Shown here in pieces: positions 43,693 through 52,928 of a stretch of DNA of 64,000 nucleotides (positions within the stretch are counted from its first letter, which is position 1; every line of letters begins with the position of its first letter). Made by a program: the position numbers and the translations under genes. Below the pieces are notes generated by a model, which saw only the letters and a list, made by a program, of their open reading frames with translations, was not told the origin of the DNA and made no database searches. Source of the DNA: Nonomuraea sp. NBC_00507 (GTDB lineage: Bacteria > Actinomycetota > Actinomycetes > Streptosporangiales > Streptosporangiaceae); contig NZ_CP107853.1 of assembly GCF_036013525.1 (NCBI RefSeq), positions 4,216,001-4,280,000 of the forward strand, given 5' to 3'.

Positions 43693-44526
43693 ATGACCTA
43701 TTTGGTGACCGGAGCGACGGGTTCCGTGGGCAGGCATGTCGTCGACCATCTCGTACGCGCGGGGCAGCGGGTGAGGGCGCTCACCCGCGACCCGGGCCGA
43801 GCACGATTGCCCGAGCAGGTGGAGGTCGTCCAGGGCGACCTCAGCCGCGCCGAGACGCTCGTCCCCGCGCTCCAGGGCGTCGAGGGCGTGCACCTCATCG
43901 ACGTCGGCGGGTCCGGCTACGCGCCGCTCCCCAACGGCAAGGAGATCGTCCAGCTGATCGCCGAGGCCGGCGTGCGCCGGGTGACGCTGCTCAGCGGCTG
44001 GTCGCAGGGGACGCTGGAGCCCGCCGTGACCGCGAGCGATCTGTCGTGGACCTACGTCCAGCCGACCGAGTTCATGGCGAACGCCCTCGTGTGGGCGGAG
44101 TCCGTCCGGACGAGGGCCGTGATCGAGGAGCCCTTCGGCGCGACGAAGACCGCGATGGTGCACGAGGCCGACATCGGCGCCGTGATCGCCACCGTGCTGG
44201 CGGAGGACGGGCACGCGGGCCACTCCTACGGCCTCACCGGCCCTGAGCTGCTCGACATGCCGGCCAAGGCGGCGACCCTGTCGAAGGCGATCGGCAAGGA
44301 GATCGCCTTCGTCGAGCTCACGGTGGATGAGACGCGCGAGCGTTACCGGGCCGAGGGCGTCCCCGAGGAGATGATCGAGTTCCAGATCGAGGTCTTCGGC
44401 AACGTGCCCGAGGACGCCTACCAGATCACGCCCACCGTCGAGCAGATCACGGGGCGCCCACCGCGCACGTTCGCGCAGTGGGCCGCCGAACATGCCGCGG
44501 TTTTCAGTCCAGACCGCGGCGTTTGA
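43693..44526 (+). CDS. NmrA-type NAD(P)-binding oxidoreductase
   Basis: A 277-residue atypical short-chain dehydrogenase with the Rossmann motif TGATGSVGRHVVDHL and RALTRDPGRARLP. The catalytic Tyr/Lys pair of classical SDRs is not evident, so it fits NmrA/HSCARG-like redox sensors or azoreductase-like reductases. It is convergent with the M3 peptidase, overlapping by 23 bp. Confidence 0.85.
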   Translation: MTYLVTGATGSVGRHVVDHLVRAGQRVRALTRDPGRARLPEQVEVVQGDLSRAETLVPALQGVEGVHLIDVGGSGYAPLPNGKEIVQLIAEAGVRRVTLLSGWSQGTLEPAVTASDLSWTYVQPTEFMANALVWAESVRTRAVIEEPFGATKTAMVHEADIGAVIATVLAEDGHAGHSYGLTGPELLDMPAKAATLSKAIGKEIAFVELTVDETRERYRAEGVPEEMIEFQIEVFGNVPEDAYQITPTVEQITGRPPRTFAQWAAEHAAVFSPDRGV

Positions 44527-46474
44527 GCAGCGGATCGATGCTCGGCTCCCGCCCCCGGAAGTTGCGGAAGGCGGTCAGCGGATCGAGGCTTCCGCCGCGA
44601 GAGAGCAGCTCACGGCGGAAGTGATCGCCGTTCGCCCTGGTCAGGCCGCCGTTGTCCTTGAACCACTCCACGCTCTCCGCATCCAGCACCTCGCTCCAGA
44701 TGTAGGAGTAGTAGCCGGCGCTGTAGCCGCCGGAGAAGATGTGCGCGAAGTAGTTGGTCCGGTAGCGAGGCCTGACCTGTGGCACGGCGATCTGGGCCGT
44801 CTCCAGCGCCGCCGCCTCGAACGCCTCGGCGTCGGCCACCGTCTCGCCGGGGGCCAGCTTGTGCCAGGCCCAGTCGAGCAGCGTGGCGGCCAGGTATTCG
44901 ACGGTCTTGAAACCCTGGTTGAACTTCTCGGCCGCCTGCAGCTTCTCCACCAGCTCGGCCGGCATCGGCTCGCCCGTCTCGTGGTGCTTGGCGTAGCTGG
45001 CCAGGACCTCCGGCCAGGTCACCCACATCTCGTTGACCTGTGAGGGGTATTCGACGAAGTCCCGCGGCACGCTGGTGCCGGACACGCGCGGGAAGCGCAC
45101 CTGGGAGAACAATCCGTGCAGCGCGTGCCCGAACTCGTGGAAGGCCGTGTTCACCTCGTCGTACGTCAGCAGCGTCGGCCCCGAGGCCGGCTTGGTGACG
45201 TTGAGGTTGTTCATCACCACGGGCCGCAGCCCGAACAGGAGGGACTGGTCGACCAGGTTGTTCATCCACGCCCCGCCGCGCTTGGTCGACCTGGCGTACG
45301 GGTCGAGCACGAACAGCCCCAGCCGGCTCCCGTCCTCCTCGAACACCTCGAACACCGTCACATCCGGGTGATATCCACCAAGGTCGGGCCGCCCGGTGAA
45401 GGTGATCCCGTACAGCTTGCCGGCCGCGAAGAAGACCCCGTCCCGGTAGACGCGGTTGAGCTCGAAGTAGGGGCGCATCGTGTCGGCGTCGAAGTCGTAG
45501 CGCGCCTCGCGCACCTTCTCCGAGTAGTAGGGCCAGTCCCACGGCTCGATGTCGAACCCGGCCTGTTCGGTCAGCTCCTCGGCCTCCCGCTTGGCGTTGC
45601 GCACGGCCGGCCCGACGAGCTGGCCGAGCATCTCCTCGACCGCCTCGACGGTCTTGGCCGTCTGGTCGGCCACCGAGTACGCGGCATGGCTGGGGAACCC
45701 GAGCAGCGCCGCCCGCTCGGCCCGCAATGTCGCCATCGTGGCGGCCACCTCGAAGTTGCCTTGGGCCCTGCCGACGCTCAGCTCGTAGAGCCTGCGGCGC
45801 ACGTCGCGGTTCGTCAGCTGGGCCAAACCCGGCTGGGCGGTGAAGTTGAGCAGCGGCAGGACGTAGGTGCCGTCGTCCTTGCGCAGCGACTCGATCCTGG
45901 CCTCGTCGAACCCGTCGAGCTCCTTGGGGTCCTCGACCACCAGCGCCGACTCCGTCGAGGCCTTCAGCAGGCTCTGCGCGAAGGTCGTGGAGAGCTTCGA
46001 CAGCTCCTCGTTGAGCCCGCGCAGCCGGTCCTGCTCGGACTCCGACAGGTCGGCGCCGGCCCTGATGAAGTCGTCGCGGTATTTCTCCAGCAGCCAGGCC
46101 TCCTCCGGGTCCTCCGTGGCGACCTGCTTGATGCGGGCCCACAGCGCCCGGTTGAGGTGGATCGCGTCGGCGTGCCTGGTCAGCTCCGGCGAGATCTCCT
46201 TCTCGATCTCCATGATGCCGTCGCTGGTGTTGGACGCGGCGATGCTGAAGAAGACCTTGGCCGTGCGGTCGAGGATCAGCCCCGACCGCTCGAGCGCGGC
46301 GATCGTGTTGTCGAAGGTCGGTGGCTCTGTGCTGCCCGCGATCGCGTCGACCTCGGCCAGCTGCTCGGCCATGCCGCGCCGGAAGGCAGGCAGGTAGTGC
46401 TCCTCACGGATGTCGGCGAAGGGCGGCAGCTCATACGGCAGGGTGCTTGGGGCGAAGAACGGATTCTCGGCCAA
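44504..46474 (-). CDS. M3 family oligopeptidase (Dcp/OpdA-like)
   Basis: Cytoplasmic zinc metallopeptidase of 656 residues that degrades peptides of up to about 20 residues. The zinc motif is HEFGH in NTAFHEFGHALHGLFS, with the downstream Glu in EMWVTWPEV. The start is a TTG at 46474, chosen because GGAGGAG lies 7 bases upstream on the coding strand and the sequence AENPFFAPSTLPY that follows is the usual N-terminus; an open frame to 46546 lacks a ribosome site. Confidence 0.93.
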   Translation of the reverse strand: MAENPFFAPSTLPYELPPFADIREEHYLPAFRRGMAEQLAEVDAIAGSTEPPTFDNTIAALERSGLILDRTAKVFFSIAASNTSDGIMEIEKEISPELTRHADAIHLNRALWARIKQVATEDPEEAWLLEKYRDDFIRAGADLSESEQDRLRGLNEELSKLSTTFAQSLLKASTESALVVEDPKELDGFDEARIESLRKDDGTYVLPLLNFTAQPGLAQLTNRDVRRRLYELSVGRAQGNFEVAATMATLRAERAALLGFPSHAAYSVADQTAKTVEAVEEMLGQLVGPAVRNAKREAEELTEQAGFDIEPWDWPYYSEKVREARYDFDADTMRPYFELNRVYRDGVFFAAGKLYGITFTGRPDLGGYHPDVTVFEVFEEDGSRLGLFVLDPYARSTKRGGAWMNNLVDQSLLFGLRPVVMNNLNVTKPASGPTLLTYDEVNTAFHEFGHALHGLFSQVRFPRVSGTSVPRDFVEYPSQVNEMWVTWPEVLASYAKHHETGEPMPAELVEKLQAAEKFNQGFKTVEYLAATLLDWAWHKLAPGETVADAEAFEAAALETAQIAVPQVRPRYRTNYFAHIFSGGYSAGYYSYIWSEVLDAESVEWFKDNGGLTRANGDHFRRELLSRGGSLDPLTAFRNFRGREPSIDPLLKRRGLD

Positions 46475-46638
46475 CGCTCGGGCTCCTCCACGTGGTGTTT
46501 TGTCCCCCTCAGCTTGGCACGTCACGGCCGCTTCCGTGCGCGGCACAAGGTCCGTCCGCGAATCGTTTTGGTCTTACCCCCCGAGCTGGGCTATTCTTTC
46601 GGACGTCGCCCAAGCGCTCCTCTAGGGGTTCGCAGCGG

Positions 46639-46710
46639 TGGGGTATGGTGTAATTGGCAGCACGACTGATTCTGGTTCAGTTAGTCTAGGTTCGAGTCCT
46701 GGTACCCCAG
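46639..46710 (+). tRNA. tRNA-Gln (CTG)
   Basis: A 72-nt cloverleaf with acceptor TGGGGTA/TACCCCA, anticodon stem ACTGA/TCAGT around the loop TTCTGGT (anticodon CTG) and a T arm with TTCGAGT. CCA is not encoded. Confidence 0.97.
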
Positions 46711-46715
46711 CAGTG

Positions 46716-46747
46716 AACGGATGTCTCCCAAGGAGACGTCCGTTTTT
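46716..46747 (+). terminator. tRNA-Gln terminator
   Basis: AACGGATGTCTCC (46716-46728) pairs with GGAGACGTCCGTT (46732-46744) over a three-base loop, with a T-run (46743-46747). It begins 6 bp after the tRNA. Confidence 0.85.
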
Positions 46748-47022
46748 CATTTCGCCCTCGCGAACGTCACCGAGTACGCCAGAGGCTTCGGAACGGCCCT
46801 CACGCTCTCGTACACCGGCGAACTCCCTCTTCTCGACATCCGCCACAACGGAGCCGGTTTCGCCCGGCAGACGCCCGCTGACGGCTGCCCGCCATCACCA
46901 GCCGGATCCGCCGTCACAGACCGGATCTGATGGCCGGATAAGCGGTTTGGTTGTGGTCTGCGGGGTGCGGTAGAGTTACCTGCGTCGCCGGGGGAGTCCC
47001 CGGCACACGAGCTTGTGGACAG
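46748..47022. other. Spacer between tRNA-Gln and the tRNA-Glu array
   Basis: Short ORFs here lack a ribosome site and resemble no protein. GGGGAGTCCCC at 46990-47001 can form a small hairpin just before the first tRNA-Glu. TAGAGT (46971-46976) is a possible -10 box for the tRNA-Glu transcript. Confidence 0.4.
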
Positions 47023-47095
47023 GGTCCCGTCGTCTAGTGGCCCAGGACGCCGCCCTCTCAAGGCGGTAGCGCCGGTTCGAATCCGGTCGGGACTA
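47023..47095 (+). tRNA. tRNA-Glu (CTC), copy 1
   Basis: A 73-nt cloverleaf with acceptor GGTCCCG/CGGGACT (a G-T first pair), anticodon stem CCGCC/GGCGG with loop CTCTCAA, anticodon CTC, and discriminator A. CCA is encoded directly after (47096-47098). Confidence 0.97.
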
Positions 47096-47117
47096 CCACT
47101 TGTCACAAGCCCGCGAA

Positions 47118-47190
47118 GGTCCCGTCGTCTAGTGGCCCAGGACGCCGCCCTCTCAAGGCGGTAGCGCCGGTTCGAATCCGGTCGGGACTA
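47118..47190 (+). tRNA. tRNA-Glu (CTC), copy 2
   Basis: Identical in sequence to copy 1, starting exactly 95 bp downstream. CCA is encoded (47191-47193). Confidence 0.97.
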
Positions 47191-47212
47191 CCACTTGTCA
47201 CAAGCCCGCGAA

Positions 47213-47285
47213 GGTCCCGTCGTCTAGTGGCCCAGGACGCCGCCCTCTCAAGGCGGTAGCGCCGGTTCGAATCCGGTCGGGACTA
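47213..47285 (+). tRNA. tRNA-Glu (CTC), copy 3
   Basis: Identical to copies 1 and 2, again after 95 bp, but followed by CGT instead of an encoded CCA. A terminator follows. Confidence 0.97.
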
Positions 47286-47298
47286 CGTCTGCTTCTCC

Positions 47299-47328
47299 GC
47301 TCCGGTGCTCATGGCCCCGGAGCGTTTT
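47299..47328 (+). terminator. Terminator of the tRNA-Glu array
   Basis: GCTCCGG (47299-47305) pairs with CCGGAGC (47317-47323), followed by G and TTTT. Confidence 0.75.
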
Positions 47329-47446
47329 GCTTTTCCCGCCAGGTGACGATTCTCACGGGAACCGAAAGTCTCACGCGAACCGAAAGGCCCCCGCCGCGAA
47401 CAGCGAGGGCCTCAGAATCCGGCAGCGGCGCTGAACAGCGCCGCGC

Positions 47447-49159
47447 TCAGGCGGAGCGAGCCTTGTAGAGGGCGCGTCTGGCCGCCTTGGCGACCTGCTT
47501 GTCCGGATGCACCTGGGCGATCAGATCCAGCAGCTCCTCCACATGCGCGTGCGGAATCTTCCAGATCACCTCGAGCAGGTCGTTGAGCAGGTCCGGCCCG
47601 ATGTCCTGCAGGCTGCTCACGAACTCCGACCGCCCCAGCCCGGCCGAGATCGTCCACATGTCCAGGATCAGCCAGTGCGTGTCATCCTGCGTCGGCTCCG
47701 GCGCCCCCTCGATCTCCAGCTGGCTCAGATGGGTCGCCGCATAGGGCCGCAGCGAGGGCTGTTTGAGCGCCGCCTGCCAGGCCGGGATCGCATCCTGCCC
47801 CAGGGTGCCGACCACACTGGCCGCCTGCACCCTGATCAGCGCGTCGCTCTCGTCCTCCGCCGCCGCCTCCAGCAGCTCCTCGGCCGCCCTGCCCGGCTCG
47901 CGCAGCCGCATCCAGGCCGCGAACTCCGCGTCGGCCTCGTCCTCGGGCAGCTCGGCGCTGAGCGCGAGCAGCTCGTGGGCGCTCATGGACTCTATCGCCG
48001 GCCGCGCGTCCAGCTCGATGTCGGCGTCGTCCACCAGATGGACGACGCCTTCGGTGCCGAGGGGCGTGAGGCTGAGTGTCCGGCCCTGGACCTCGGCCAT
48101 GCCGTAGCCCACGAGCCAGTCGATCGGGGGCGCCAGCGGGTCGTCCGCCGCCTCCCACGCATCGGCGCCCAGCTCCTCGTCGAGCTCGGCGGCGGCCTCG
48201 GACAGCTCCTGCGCCAGCTCGTCGATGTCGCGTGAGCCGCCCGCCAGCAGCAGCCTGACCAGCACGCCGCGGGTCAGGCCCGCCAGGGCCATGGTGAGAT
48301 CCTCGTCCTCGAGCTCCGGGTCGCCGTAGTCGATCGAGTGCAGCCCGAGCATCCACGCGTCGAGGACGTCCTCGTCGTCGTCGAACGGCCACTCCGAGGT
48401 GTCGTCCTGCACACCCACCGTGTTGCCGTCGCCCGGCTCCAGGAACTCCAGGTCGACGGCCAGGTTCCAGATGTTCCACAGCTGCGGGACGGCCTCGGAG
48501 ATCGGGCCGTCGGTCTCCGGCCTGGGCAACCCGACGACCCTCAGCGCCTCCTCCACCTCGGCGTCGCTGAGGAGCGTGTCCTGGCCCACCCGGCGCCCCG
48601 ACCCCACCCACACGGCCAGGTCGCGGGCCTTGGCGATCAGCGGCGCCTGGCGGGCGGCCGCGGCCAGCTCCGAGTCGGGACGCAGCCTGATCGTGTCGAG
48701 ATCGGAGAGCTCGTCGGCGAACGGCTCGAAGTCGCCGAGGTCACCGCTCTCGTCTTCCTCGTCGTCGCCCTCGGCGTCCTCCAGCAGCTCCTCCATGAGG
48801 TCGACGAACTCGTCCTCGACGTCATCGAGCTCGGCCTGCAGATCGGCGAGGGAGTCCGAGCCCTTGGTCAGCCTGCCGGTCTGCGAGAGGAACGTCAGGT
48901 ACGCGTCCACGGCCGGGAGCATCCCGTCGGCGGCGGCGTCGGGATCCTCCACGACCTTGGGTATGCGGTCGAGCAGCAGGATGCGCAGGTCGGCCCGCTT
49001 CCAGGTGCCGAGATCCTGCGAGAAGGCGAGACGGTGCCACAGTGCGGCAGGGCCCACGAGCTCGGGGTCGCTGTCGGGCGCGTTGGCACGCGCCCACATG
49101 ATGAACTCTTCGAGCAGGGGTCGCAGCTCAGTGGCGGCTACCTCGATGCGATCGGTCAC
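47447..49159 (-). CDS. Large acidic protein with HEAT-like C-terminus, unknown
   Basis: A 570-residue, strongly acidic, helical protein. There is no signal peptide or membrane segment. It contains an Asp/Glu-rich stretch around residue 130 (EGDDEEDESGDLGD), repeated acidic patches, and a C-terminal part whose helical pairs (ASVVGTLGQDAIPAWQAAL, VAKAARRALYKARSA) look like HEAT/ARM repeats. I do not recognise a named family. It is divergent from no gene and lies downstream of ndgR on the same strand with a 58-bp gap. Probably a cytoplasmic scaffold; not assignable. Confidence 0.75.
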   Translation of the reverse strand: MTDRIEVAATELRPLLEEFIMWARANAPDSDPELVGPAALWHRLAFSQDLGTWKRADLRILLLDRIPKVVEDPDAAADGMLPAVDAYLTFLSQTGRLTKGSDSLADLQAELDDVEDEFVDLMEELLEDAEGDDEEDESGDLGDFEPFADELSDLDTIRLRPDSELAAAARQAPLIAKARDLAVWVGSGRRVGQDTLLSDAEVEEALRVVGLPRPETDGPISEAVPQLWNIWNLAVDLEFLEPGDGNTVGVQDDTSEWPFDDDEDVLDAWMLGLHSIDYGDPELEDEDLTMALAGLTRGVLVRLLLAGGSRDIDELAQELSEAAAELDEELGADAWEAADDPLAPPIDWLVGYGMAEVQGRTLSLTPLGTEGVVHLVDDADIELDARPAIESMSAHELLALSAELPEDEADAEFAAWMRLREPGRAAEELLEAAAEDESDALIRVQAASVVGTLGQDAIPAWQAALKQPSLRPYAATHLSQLEIEGAPEPTQDDTHWLILDMWTISAGLGRSEFVSSLQDIGPDLLNDLLEVIWKIPHAHVEELLDLIAQVHPDKQVAKAARRALYKARSA

Positions 49160-49217
49160 GCACTCAGGCTAGTGCGCTCCCGAGGCACTCGGCTCCCCAA
49201 ATACGCGCTTTTGCTGA

Positions 49218-49934
49218 TCATGACGTGCGACGCATGGCCTCCGTGATGCGTTCGGCGGCGGCCATGACGGGCACCGCGTGCAGCCGTCCAGGTGCCCGCG
49301 TCAGCCTTTCTATGGGGCCGGAGACGGAGACCGCGGCGATCACCTTCCCGCCGCTGCCCCTGATCGGGGCGGAAACACTGGCCACGCCCTGCTCGCGCTC
49401 GCCGACGCTGTGGGCCCACCCGCGGCGGCGTACGGAGGCCAGCGTGGCGGCGGTGAACTTGGCGCCGCGCAGGCCGCGGTGCAGCCGGTCGGGCTCCTCC
49501 CACGCCAGCAGTATCTGGGCCGCGGAGCCGGCGGTCATGGGCAGCGCCGAGCCCACGGGAACCGTGTCACGCAGGCCGCTGGCCCGCTCGGCGGCCGCCA
49601 CGCAGACCCGCTCATCGCCCTGGCGGCGGTAAAGTTGCGCACTCTCCCCGGTCAGATCCCTCAGCTGCATCAGCACGGGTGCGGCCACCGCCAGCAGCCG
49701 GTCCTCGCCGGCCGCTGTGGACAACTCCGACAGCCGCGGGCCGAGCACGAATCGGCCCTGTGTGTCACGGCTCACAATGCGGTGGTGCTCAAGTGCGACG
49801 GCCAACCGGTGGGCGGTGGGGCGGGCCAGGCCGGTGGCCTGGACGAGCTGCGCCAGTGAAGCGGGCCCCGCTTCGAGGGCATTGAGTACAAGAACCGCCT
49901 TGTCGAGTACTCCGACTCCGCTAGAGTTGTCCAT
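49218..49934 (-). CDS. ndgR: IclR-family regulator NdgR
   Basis: A 238-residue IclR regulator with an N-terminal winged helix (DKAVLVLNALEAGPASLAQLVQATGLARPTAHRL) and the C-terminal effector domain. Position divergent to leuCD is the hallmark of NdgR in Streptomyces and LtbR in corynebacteria, which control leucine and other amino-acid genes. ATG 49934 is selected: the usual N-terminus MDNSSGVGVLDKA starts there and a CAGTAT box lies 6 nt upstream (leaderless). The shared dyad at 49950-49964 would let it control itself and leuC. Confidence 0.93.
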   Translation of the reverse strand: MDNSSGVGVLDKAVLVLNALEAGPASLAQLVQATGLARPTAHRLAVALEHHRIVSRDTQGRFVLGPRLSELSTAAGEDRLLAVAAPVLMQLRDLTGESAQLYRRQGDERVCVAAAERASGLRDTVPVGSALPMTAGSAAQILLAWEEPDRLHRGLRGAKFTAATLASVRRRGWAHSVGEREQGVASVSAPIRGSGGKVIAAVSVSGPIERLTRAPGRLHAVPVMAAAERITEAMRRTS

Positions 49935-49949
49935 ACACCGATACTGCAG

Positions 49950-49964
49950 TCTCGACATATGAGA
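49950..49964. promoter_or_regulatory. TCTCG-N5-TGAGA dyad in the ndgR-leuC intergenic region
   Basis: TCTCGACATATGAGA sits 16-30 bp upstream of the ndgR start, over its promoter, and 38-52 bp upstream of leuC. It matches the site at 31938 in 12 of 15 positions. Candidate NdgR operator. Confidence 0.55.
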
Positions 49965-50001
49965 AAGCAAGTCGGAGGGAAGTTCTCAAGGAGGAGAGAT
50001 C

Positions 50002-51387
50002 ATGGGCCGCACACTGGCCGAGAAGGTCTGGGAGCAACACGTCGTCAGGCGTGCCGAGGGCGAACCTGACCTGCTCTACATCGACCTGCACCTCATTCAC
50101 GAGGTGACCAGTCCGCAGGCGTTCGACGGGCTCCGTCTCGCCGGCCGGAAGGTGCGACGACCCGATCTCACGATCGCCACCGAGGACCACAACGTGCCGA
50201 CCGTGCTCGGCCCGATCTCCGACCCGGTGTCCAAGACCCAGGTCGAGACCCTGCGCAAGAACGCGGCCGAGTTCGGCATCAGGCTCCATCCGATGGGCGA
50301 CGCCGGGCAGGGCGTGGTGCACATCATCGGCCCGCAGTTCGGCCTGACCCAGCCGGGCATGACCATCGTGTGTGGCGACTCTCACACCTCGACGCACGGC
50401 GCGTTCGGCGGCATCGCGTTCGGCATCGGGACCTCCGAGGTCGAGCACGTGCTGGCCACGCAGACGCTGCCGGCCTACCGGCCCAAGACGATGGCCATCG
50501 AGGTCTCTGGCGAGCTGCCCGTCGGCGTCACCGCCAAGGACCTGATCCTGGCCATCATCGCCAAGATCGGCACCGGCGGCGGGCAGGGCTACATCGTCGA
50601 ATACCGCGGTGAGGCCGTGCGCAAGCTCTCCATGGAGGGCCGCATGACGGTCTGCAACATGTCGATCGAGGCCGGCGCCCGGGCCGGCATGATCGCGCCG
50701 GACGAGACCACGTTCGCCTACCTCAAGGGCCGCCCGCACGCGCCCGAGGGCGAGGCGTGGGACCAGGCCGTCGAATACTGGAAGACGCTGCGCACCGACG
50801 ACGACGCCGTGTTCGACAAGGTCGTGGAGATCGACGCCTCGACGCTGACGCCTTTCGTCACGTGGGGCACCAACCCCGGCCAGGGCCTGCCGCTGGACGC
50901 GTCCGTTCCGTCGCCGGAGAGCTTCTCCGACCCCGTCGAGCGCTCGGCCGCCGAGCGGGCCCTGGAGTACATGGGCCTGACCGCCGGCACGCCGCTGCGC
51001 CAGATCGAGGTCGACACGGTGTTCGTCGGCTCGTGCACCAACGGCCGCATCGAGGACCTGCGCTCGGCCGCCGAGATCCTGCGCGGCCGTCAGGTGAAGA
51101 CCCGCACGCTGATCGTGCCCGGCTCGATGCTGGTCAAGCTGCAGGCCGAGCAGGAGGGCCTGCACGAGGTATTCAAGGCCGCGGGCGCCGAGTGGCGCGA
51201 GGCCGGCTGCTCCATGTGCCTGGGCATGAACCCCGACACCCTCCAGCCGGGCGAGCGCAGCGCCTCGACCTCCAACCGCAACTTCGAGGGCCGCCAGGGC
51301 AAGGGTGGCCGTACCCACCTGGTGTCGCCGCAGGTCGCCGCCGCGACCGCCGTCACCGGCCGCCTGACCGCTCCCGCCGACCTGTAA
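50002..51387 (+). CDS. leuC: 3-isopropylmalate/(R)-2-methylmalate dehydratase large subunit
   Basis: Iron-sulfur subunit of isopropylmalate isomerase, used for leucine and for the citramalate route. The 461-residue protein has the aconitase-family motifs: [26 protein letters not shown] and the cluster cysteines in [22 protein letters not shown] precedes the ATG. leuD follows after 12 bp. Transcription is probably controlled by NdgR from the divergent gene. Confidence 0.98.
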   Translation: MGRTLAEKVWEQHVVRRAEGEPDLLYIDLHLIHEVTSPQAFDGLRLAGRKVRRPDLTIATEDHNVPTVLGPISDPVSKTQVETLRKNAAEFGIRLHPMGDAGQGVVHIIGPQFGLTQPGMTIVCGDSHTSTHGAFGGIAFGIGTSEVEHVLATQTLPAYRPKTMAIEVSGELPVGVTAKDLILAIIAKIGTGGGQGYIVEYRGEAVRKLSMEGRMTVCNMSIEAGARAGMIAPDETTFAYLKGRPHAPEGEAWDQAVEYWKTLRTDDDAVFDKVVEIDASTLTPFVTWGTNPGQGLPLDASVPSPESFSDPVERSAAERALEYMGLTAGTPLRQIEVDTVFVGSCTNGRIEDLRSAAEILRGRQVKTRTLIVPGSMLVKLQAEQEGLHEVFKAAGAEWREAGCSMCLGMNPDTLQPGERSASTSNRNFEGRQGKGGRTHLVSPQVAAATAVTGRLTAPADL

Positions 51388-51399
51388 GGAAACAGACAG

Positions 51400-51987
51400 A
51401 TGGACGCTTTCACCACCCACACCGGTACGGCGGTGCCGCTGCGCCGCAGCAACGTCGACACCGACCAGATCATCCCGGCCGTCTGGCTCAAGCAGGTCAG
51501 CCGCACCGGCTTCGAGAAGGGCCTGTTCGCCGCCTGGCGCGAGGACCCGACGTTCGTTCTGAACGAACCCGCCTACGAGGGCGGCACGATCCTCGTCTCC
51601 GGCCCCGACTTCGGCACCGGCTCCTCCCGCGAGCACGCCGTCTGGGCGCTGCAGCAGTACGGTTTCCGGGTCGTCATCGCCGCCCGCTTCGGCGACATCT
51701 TCCGCAACAACTCCACCAAGATGGGCCTGCTGCCGGTCATCCTGCCCGGCGACAAGGTCGAGGCCCTGCAGTCGGCCGTCGAGACGGACCCCAAGCTGGA
51801 GATCACGGTTGACCTGGCCGAACGCCAGGTGCGCTGGGCGGACGAGGTCGTGACTTTCGAGATCGACGACTACACGCGCTGGCGGCTCATGGAAGGCCTC
51901 GATGACATCGGGCTGACCCTGCGTCATGCCGAGGATGTCGGGGCGTACGAGAATGGTCGGCAGCCATGGCTGCCGAGGACCGTCTAG
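51400..51987 (+). CDS. leuD: 3-isopropylmalate dehydratase small subunit
   Basis: Swivelling-domain subunit that completes the LeuC active site. The 195-residue protein shows [13 protein letters not shown], the GSSREHA substrate motif and [16 protein letters not shown]. It overlaps the next small gene by 22 bp, so the transcript continues into it. Confidence 0.98.
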   Translation: MDAFTTHTGTAVPLRRSNVDTDQIIPAVWLKQVSRTGFEKGLFAAWREDPTFVLNEPAYEGGTILVSGPDFGTGSSREHAVWALQQYGFRVVIAARFGDIFRNNSTKMGLLPVILPGDKVEALQSAVETDPKLEITVDLAERQVRWADEVVTFEIDDYTRWRLMEGLDDIGLTLRHAEDVGAYENGRQPWLPRTV

Positions 51988-52193
51988 AAGACGACGAACT
52001 GGCGCGGCGGTTGCGCGAGGCGCACCGCCGCGTCCGCATGCTGCCCGCCAGCGAGAAGGCGCGGCTGGCCCGCCGCTATCTCGCCATCTGTGACCTGGCC
52101 AAGCGTGACCCGGAAAGGGCGTCCGCCCGGCTCGAGGCCTTCTTGAGCGCACTCGACACGCCACGCAATGACGAAAACACGCTCGGTGATTGA
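51966..52193 (+). CDS. Small helical protein coupled to leuD
   Basis: A 75-residue, highly charged protein ([36 protein letters not shown]) predicted to be all helix. Start ATG 51966 lies inside the end of leuD, so it is translationally coupled. No family is recognised. The charge and helix pattern suggest a cytoplasmic partner or nucleic-acid-associated role, without proof. Confidence 0.6.
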   Translation: MAAEDRLEDDELARRLREAHRRVRMLPASEKARLARRYLAICDLAKRDPERASARLEAFLSALDTPRNDENTLGD

Positions 52194-52292
52194 GTTCCTT
52201 CGCGATCCCGCCTACTTTCAAGCGCGTAAGGGGTTTCTACGTTGAACTCGTGAGCTGGAACCCCGAGCCATAACTGGGGGAGCAGGACTTTC

Positions 52293-52592
52293 ATGAACAA
52301 GCGAGAACTCGTCGAGGCCATCGCGGATCGGGTGGGGGACAGGAAGACGGCCACCGAGGCCGTGAACGCGGTCATCGACGCCGTCCAGAAGGCCGTGGCG
52401 AGCGGCGACAAGGTCTCGATCACGGGCTTCGGCGCGTTCGAGATGGTGCACAAGCCCGCCCGCACGGCGAGGAACCCGTCGACCGGCGCGGAAATCAACG
52501 TTCCGGAGAGCTGGGGGCCGAAGTTCCGGCCCGGCTCTGATTTCAAGGAGCTGGTGAACGCGGGCGGGCGGAAAGTCGGCAAGAAGAAGTAG
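52293..52592 (+). CDS. hup: HU-family nucleoid protein
   Basis: A 99-residue DNA-binding histone-like protein. It begins NKRELVEAIADRVGDRKTATEAVNAVIDAV and has the arm motif GFGAFEMVHKPARTARNPSTG. It lacks the long Lys/Ala-rich tail of HupB/HupS, so it is the short vegetative type. A strong own terminator follows the stop. Confidence 0.96.
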   Translation: MNKRELVEAIADRVGDRKTATEAVNAVIDAVQKAVASGDKVSITGFGAFEMVHKPARTARNPSTGAEINVPESWGPKFRPGSDFKELVNAGGRKVGKKK

Positions 52593-52607
52593 ATCCAGCG
52601 GACCAGC

Positions 52608-52633
52608 ACGCCCGGACCCCGCGGTCCGGGCGT
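52608..52633. terminator. hup terminator
   Basis: ACGCCCGGACC (52608-52618) pairs perfectly with GGTCCGGGCGT (52623-52633) over a four-base loop. No T-run; it can serve the leftward gene too. Confidence 0.75.
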
Positions 52634-52665
52634 CCGCATTTCCGGGACCGGCTACGGCCGGGGAC

Positions 52666-52872
52666 CTACGGGTTCGGGACCGGGAACGTCGAGAGCGTGA
52701 TGTAGGTGATCTCGTCGCCCGACATCGCCAGATTCACCCGCTGCCCCGAGCGCAGCAGCCGCAGCGGGCCCGCGTCGAAGGCCGACGTGCCGAACTCCAG
52801 CACGGTCCCGTCGTCCAGGAAGACCGTGCCCGACCGCGTGGCCTCGTCAAAGGTGCGTACCGTCGCCTGCAC
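52666..52872 (-). CDS. Cold-shock-like small OB-fold protein
   Basis: A 68-residue protein starting MQATVRTFDEATRSGTVFLDDG, which follows the cold-shock pattern (short strand, turn, aromatic), but without the RNP motifs of true Csp proteins. It would form a small beta barrel. Its role is not assignable. Confidence 0.6.
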   Translation of the reverse strand: MQATVRTFDEATRSGTVFLDDGTVLEFGTSAFDAGPLRLLRSGQRVNLAMSGDEITYITLSTFPVPNP

Positions 52873-52928
52873 GCAGACCAGCCTAAAGCGTTTGCCCCGG
52901 ACCGGCGAGCACGCGAGGATCGCCGAGT

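Noticed and set aside
47023..47285. The 95-bp repeats as a CRISPR-like array.
   Set aside because: Each repeat contains a full tRNA-Glu cloverleaf and the spacers are identical, so it is a duplicated tRNA cluster. No CRISPR array was seen anywhere in the window.
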